Source: Alloalcanivorax venustensis ISO4 (GTDB lineage Bacteria > Pseudomonadota > Gammaproteobacteria > Pseudomonadales > Alcanivoracaceae). Taken from it: a stretch of 64,000 nt of DNA. Below the pieces are notes generated by a model. That model ran no database searches. It was not told the DNA's origin and worked only from the letters and a program-made list of their open reading frames with translations. The position numbers and the translations under genes are program-made. The stretch is from assembly GCF_015356855.1 (NCBI RefSeq), contig NZ_ARXR01000001.1:124001-188000 (forward strand). The letters are read 5' to 3'. Shown here piece after piece: positions 63,443 through 64,000 of this stretch (the stretch's first letter is position 1; every line of letters starts with the position of its first letter).

Positions 63443-64000
63443 ATGCCAGTGATTTACCTGATCCGTCACGGCCAGGCCAGTTTCGGCGCCGAGAACTACG
63501 ACGCCCTGTCCGACGCCGGCTGGGAACAGAGCCGCATCCTCGGCCGCCACCTGCGCGAGCAGAATCTGGGCGCGCCGCGGGTGGTGTGCGGCGCCATGCA
63601 GCGTCACCGGGAAACCGCCCAGGCGACACTGGAAGCACTGGGGTTGCCGCAGGAATGGGCCACCGACACCGGCTTTAACGAATACGACCACCAGACCCTG
63701 ATGCGGGTGCACTGGCCCGAGTCCCAGGACCGGGCGGTGCTCACCCGCTGGATGAACGAACAGGACAACCCGCGCCGCGCCTTCCAGGCCCGTTTCGAGG
63801 AGGCCCTGCGCCGCTGGCAGCGCAACGAAGACGACTATCAGGAAACCTGGCCGGCGTTCCGCGAGCGGGTGCTGGCCTCCCTGTACAGCCTGGCCAACCG
63901 GCTGGAAAGCGGCGACAGCGCCCTGGTGTTCACCTCCGGCGGCGCCATCAGCGTGGCCATTCAGCACCTGCTTGAGCTGGACCAGGAGGCGCTGATCACC
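63443..64000 (+). CDS. Histidine phosphatase-family protein, cut by window end
   Basis: It is the first 186 residues of a phosphoglycerate mutase-like histidine phosphatase; the frame is open at base 64000. The catalytic RHG is in VIYLIRHGQASFG, and the second conserved part is GAMQRHRETAQATLEALG, with the later His expected in FTSGGAISVAIQHLL. The ATG at 63443 is the family start. The gene is divergent from LysR, which may control it. The true length and C-terminus lie outside the window. Confidence 0.88.
   Translation, partial: MPVIYLIRHGQASFGAENYDALSDAGWEQSRILGRHLREQNLGAPRVVCGAMQRHRETAQATLEALGLPQEWATDTGFNEYDHQTLMRVHWPESQDRAVLTRWMNEQDNPRRAFQARFEEALRRWQRNEDDYQETWPAFRERVLASLYSLANRLESGDSALVFTSGGAISVAIQHLLELDQEALIT

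Overview
The window looks like chromosomal DNA from a marine-type gammaproteobacterium of high GC content, most likely the Alcanivorax/Alloalcanivorax group. That placement is inferred from gene content (an NhaD antiporter, a choline-to-betaine system, an OpgD-type glucan protein, a bacterial P450, biosynthetic arginine decarboxylase with spermidine synthase) and codon style; no rRNA or marker gene is present to prove it. I saw no tRNA, rRNA, CRISPR array, transposase, integrase or phage gene.

Layout. 1-9.6 kb: an STN-type TonB-dependent siderophore receptor, an LpxR-like lipid A deacylase, a histone-deacetylase-fold amidohydrolase overlapping a small CbiX/SirB-type chelatase, and a macA-macB-outer membrane factor efflux operon, all in host-like high-GC DNA. 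9.7-19.4 kb: a first metal-resistance block read leftward. It holds a DUF3703 gene, a small His/Cys secreted protein, czcC, czcB, czcA and then two cation diffusion facilitators (CDF). Two copies of one identical 35-bp MerR-type promoter/operator drive the two halves, a vapBC toxin-antitoxin pair sits beside them, and a MerR regulator with a matching dyad at its own promoter lies at the right end. 19.4-22.3 kb: ordinary genes (carboxymuconolactone decarboxylase-like, SDR, nhaD).

22.3-33.0 kb: a second metal block with visibly lower GC at its left end. It has a BASS-family transporter, a CadR/PbrR-type regulator divergent from an HMA-CDF fusion, and a leftward operon of a small His/Cys protein, czcC, czcB, czcA, a P-II-like protein and a CDF transporter fused to a SpoIIAA-like (STAS) domain. 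33.0-37.1 kb: thioesterase, a two-component pair with an overlapping unknown Cys-rich gene, and an SDR. 37.1-40.9 kb: a copper operon (small Cys-rich protein, CopA multicopper oxidase, CopB, cytochrome c) behind a CueR-type promoter.

40.9-64 kb: mostly housekeeping and stress genes: carbonic anhydrase, SlyD, an MFS transporter, OpgD, P450, a small cluster containing a bacterial Kunitz/BPTI-domain lipoprotein, YjbQ, a D-2-hydroxyacid dehydrogenase, DUF523, betB convergent with betT-betA, speA and speE, an HCCA-isomerase/SDR pair, a LysR regulator and the start of a histidine phosphatase cut by the window end.

Taken together the two metal blocks carry two complete heavy-metal RND pumps, four CDF exporters and two MerR-family sensors within about 23 kb, followed by a periplasmic copper system. 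The most unusual items are the CDF-STAS fusion with its P-II-like neighbour, the duplicated 35-bp metal promoter, the Kunitz-domain lipoprotein, and an unannotated 38-residue membrane peptide gene behind a perfect CRP-type box.
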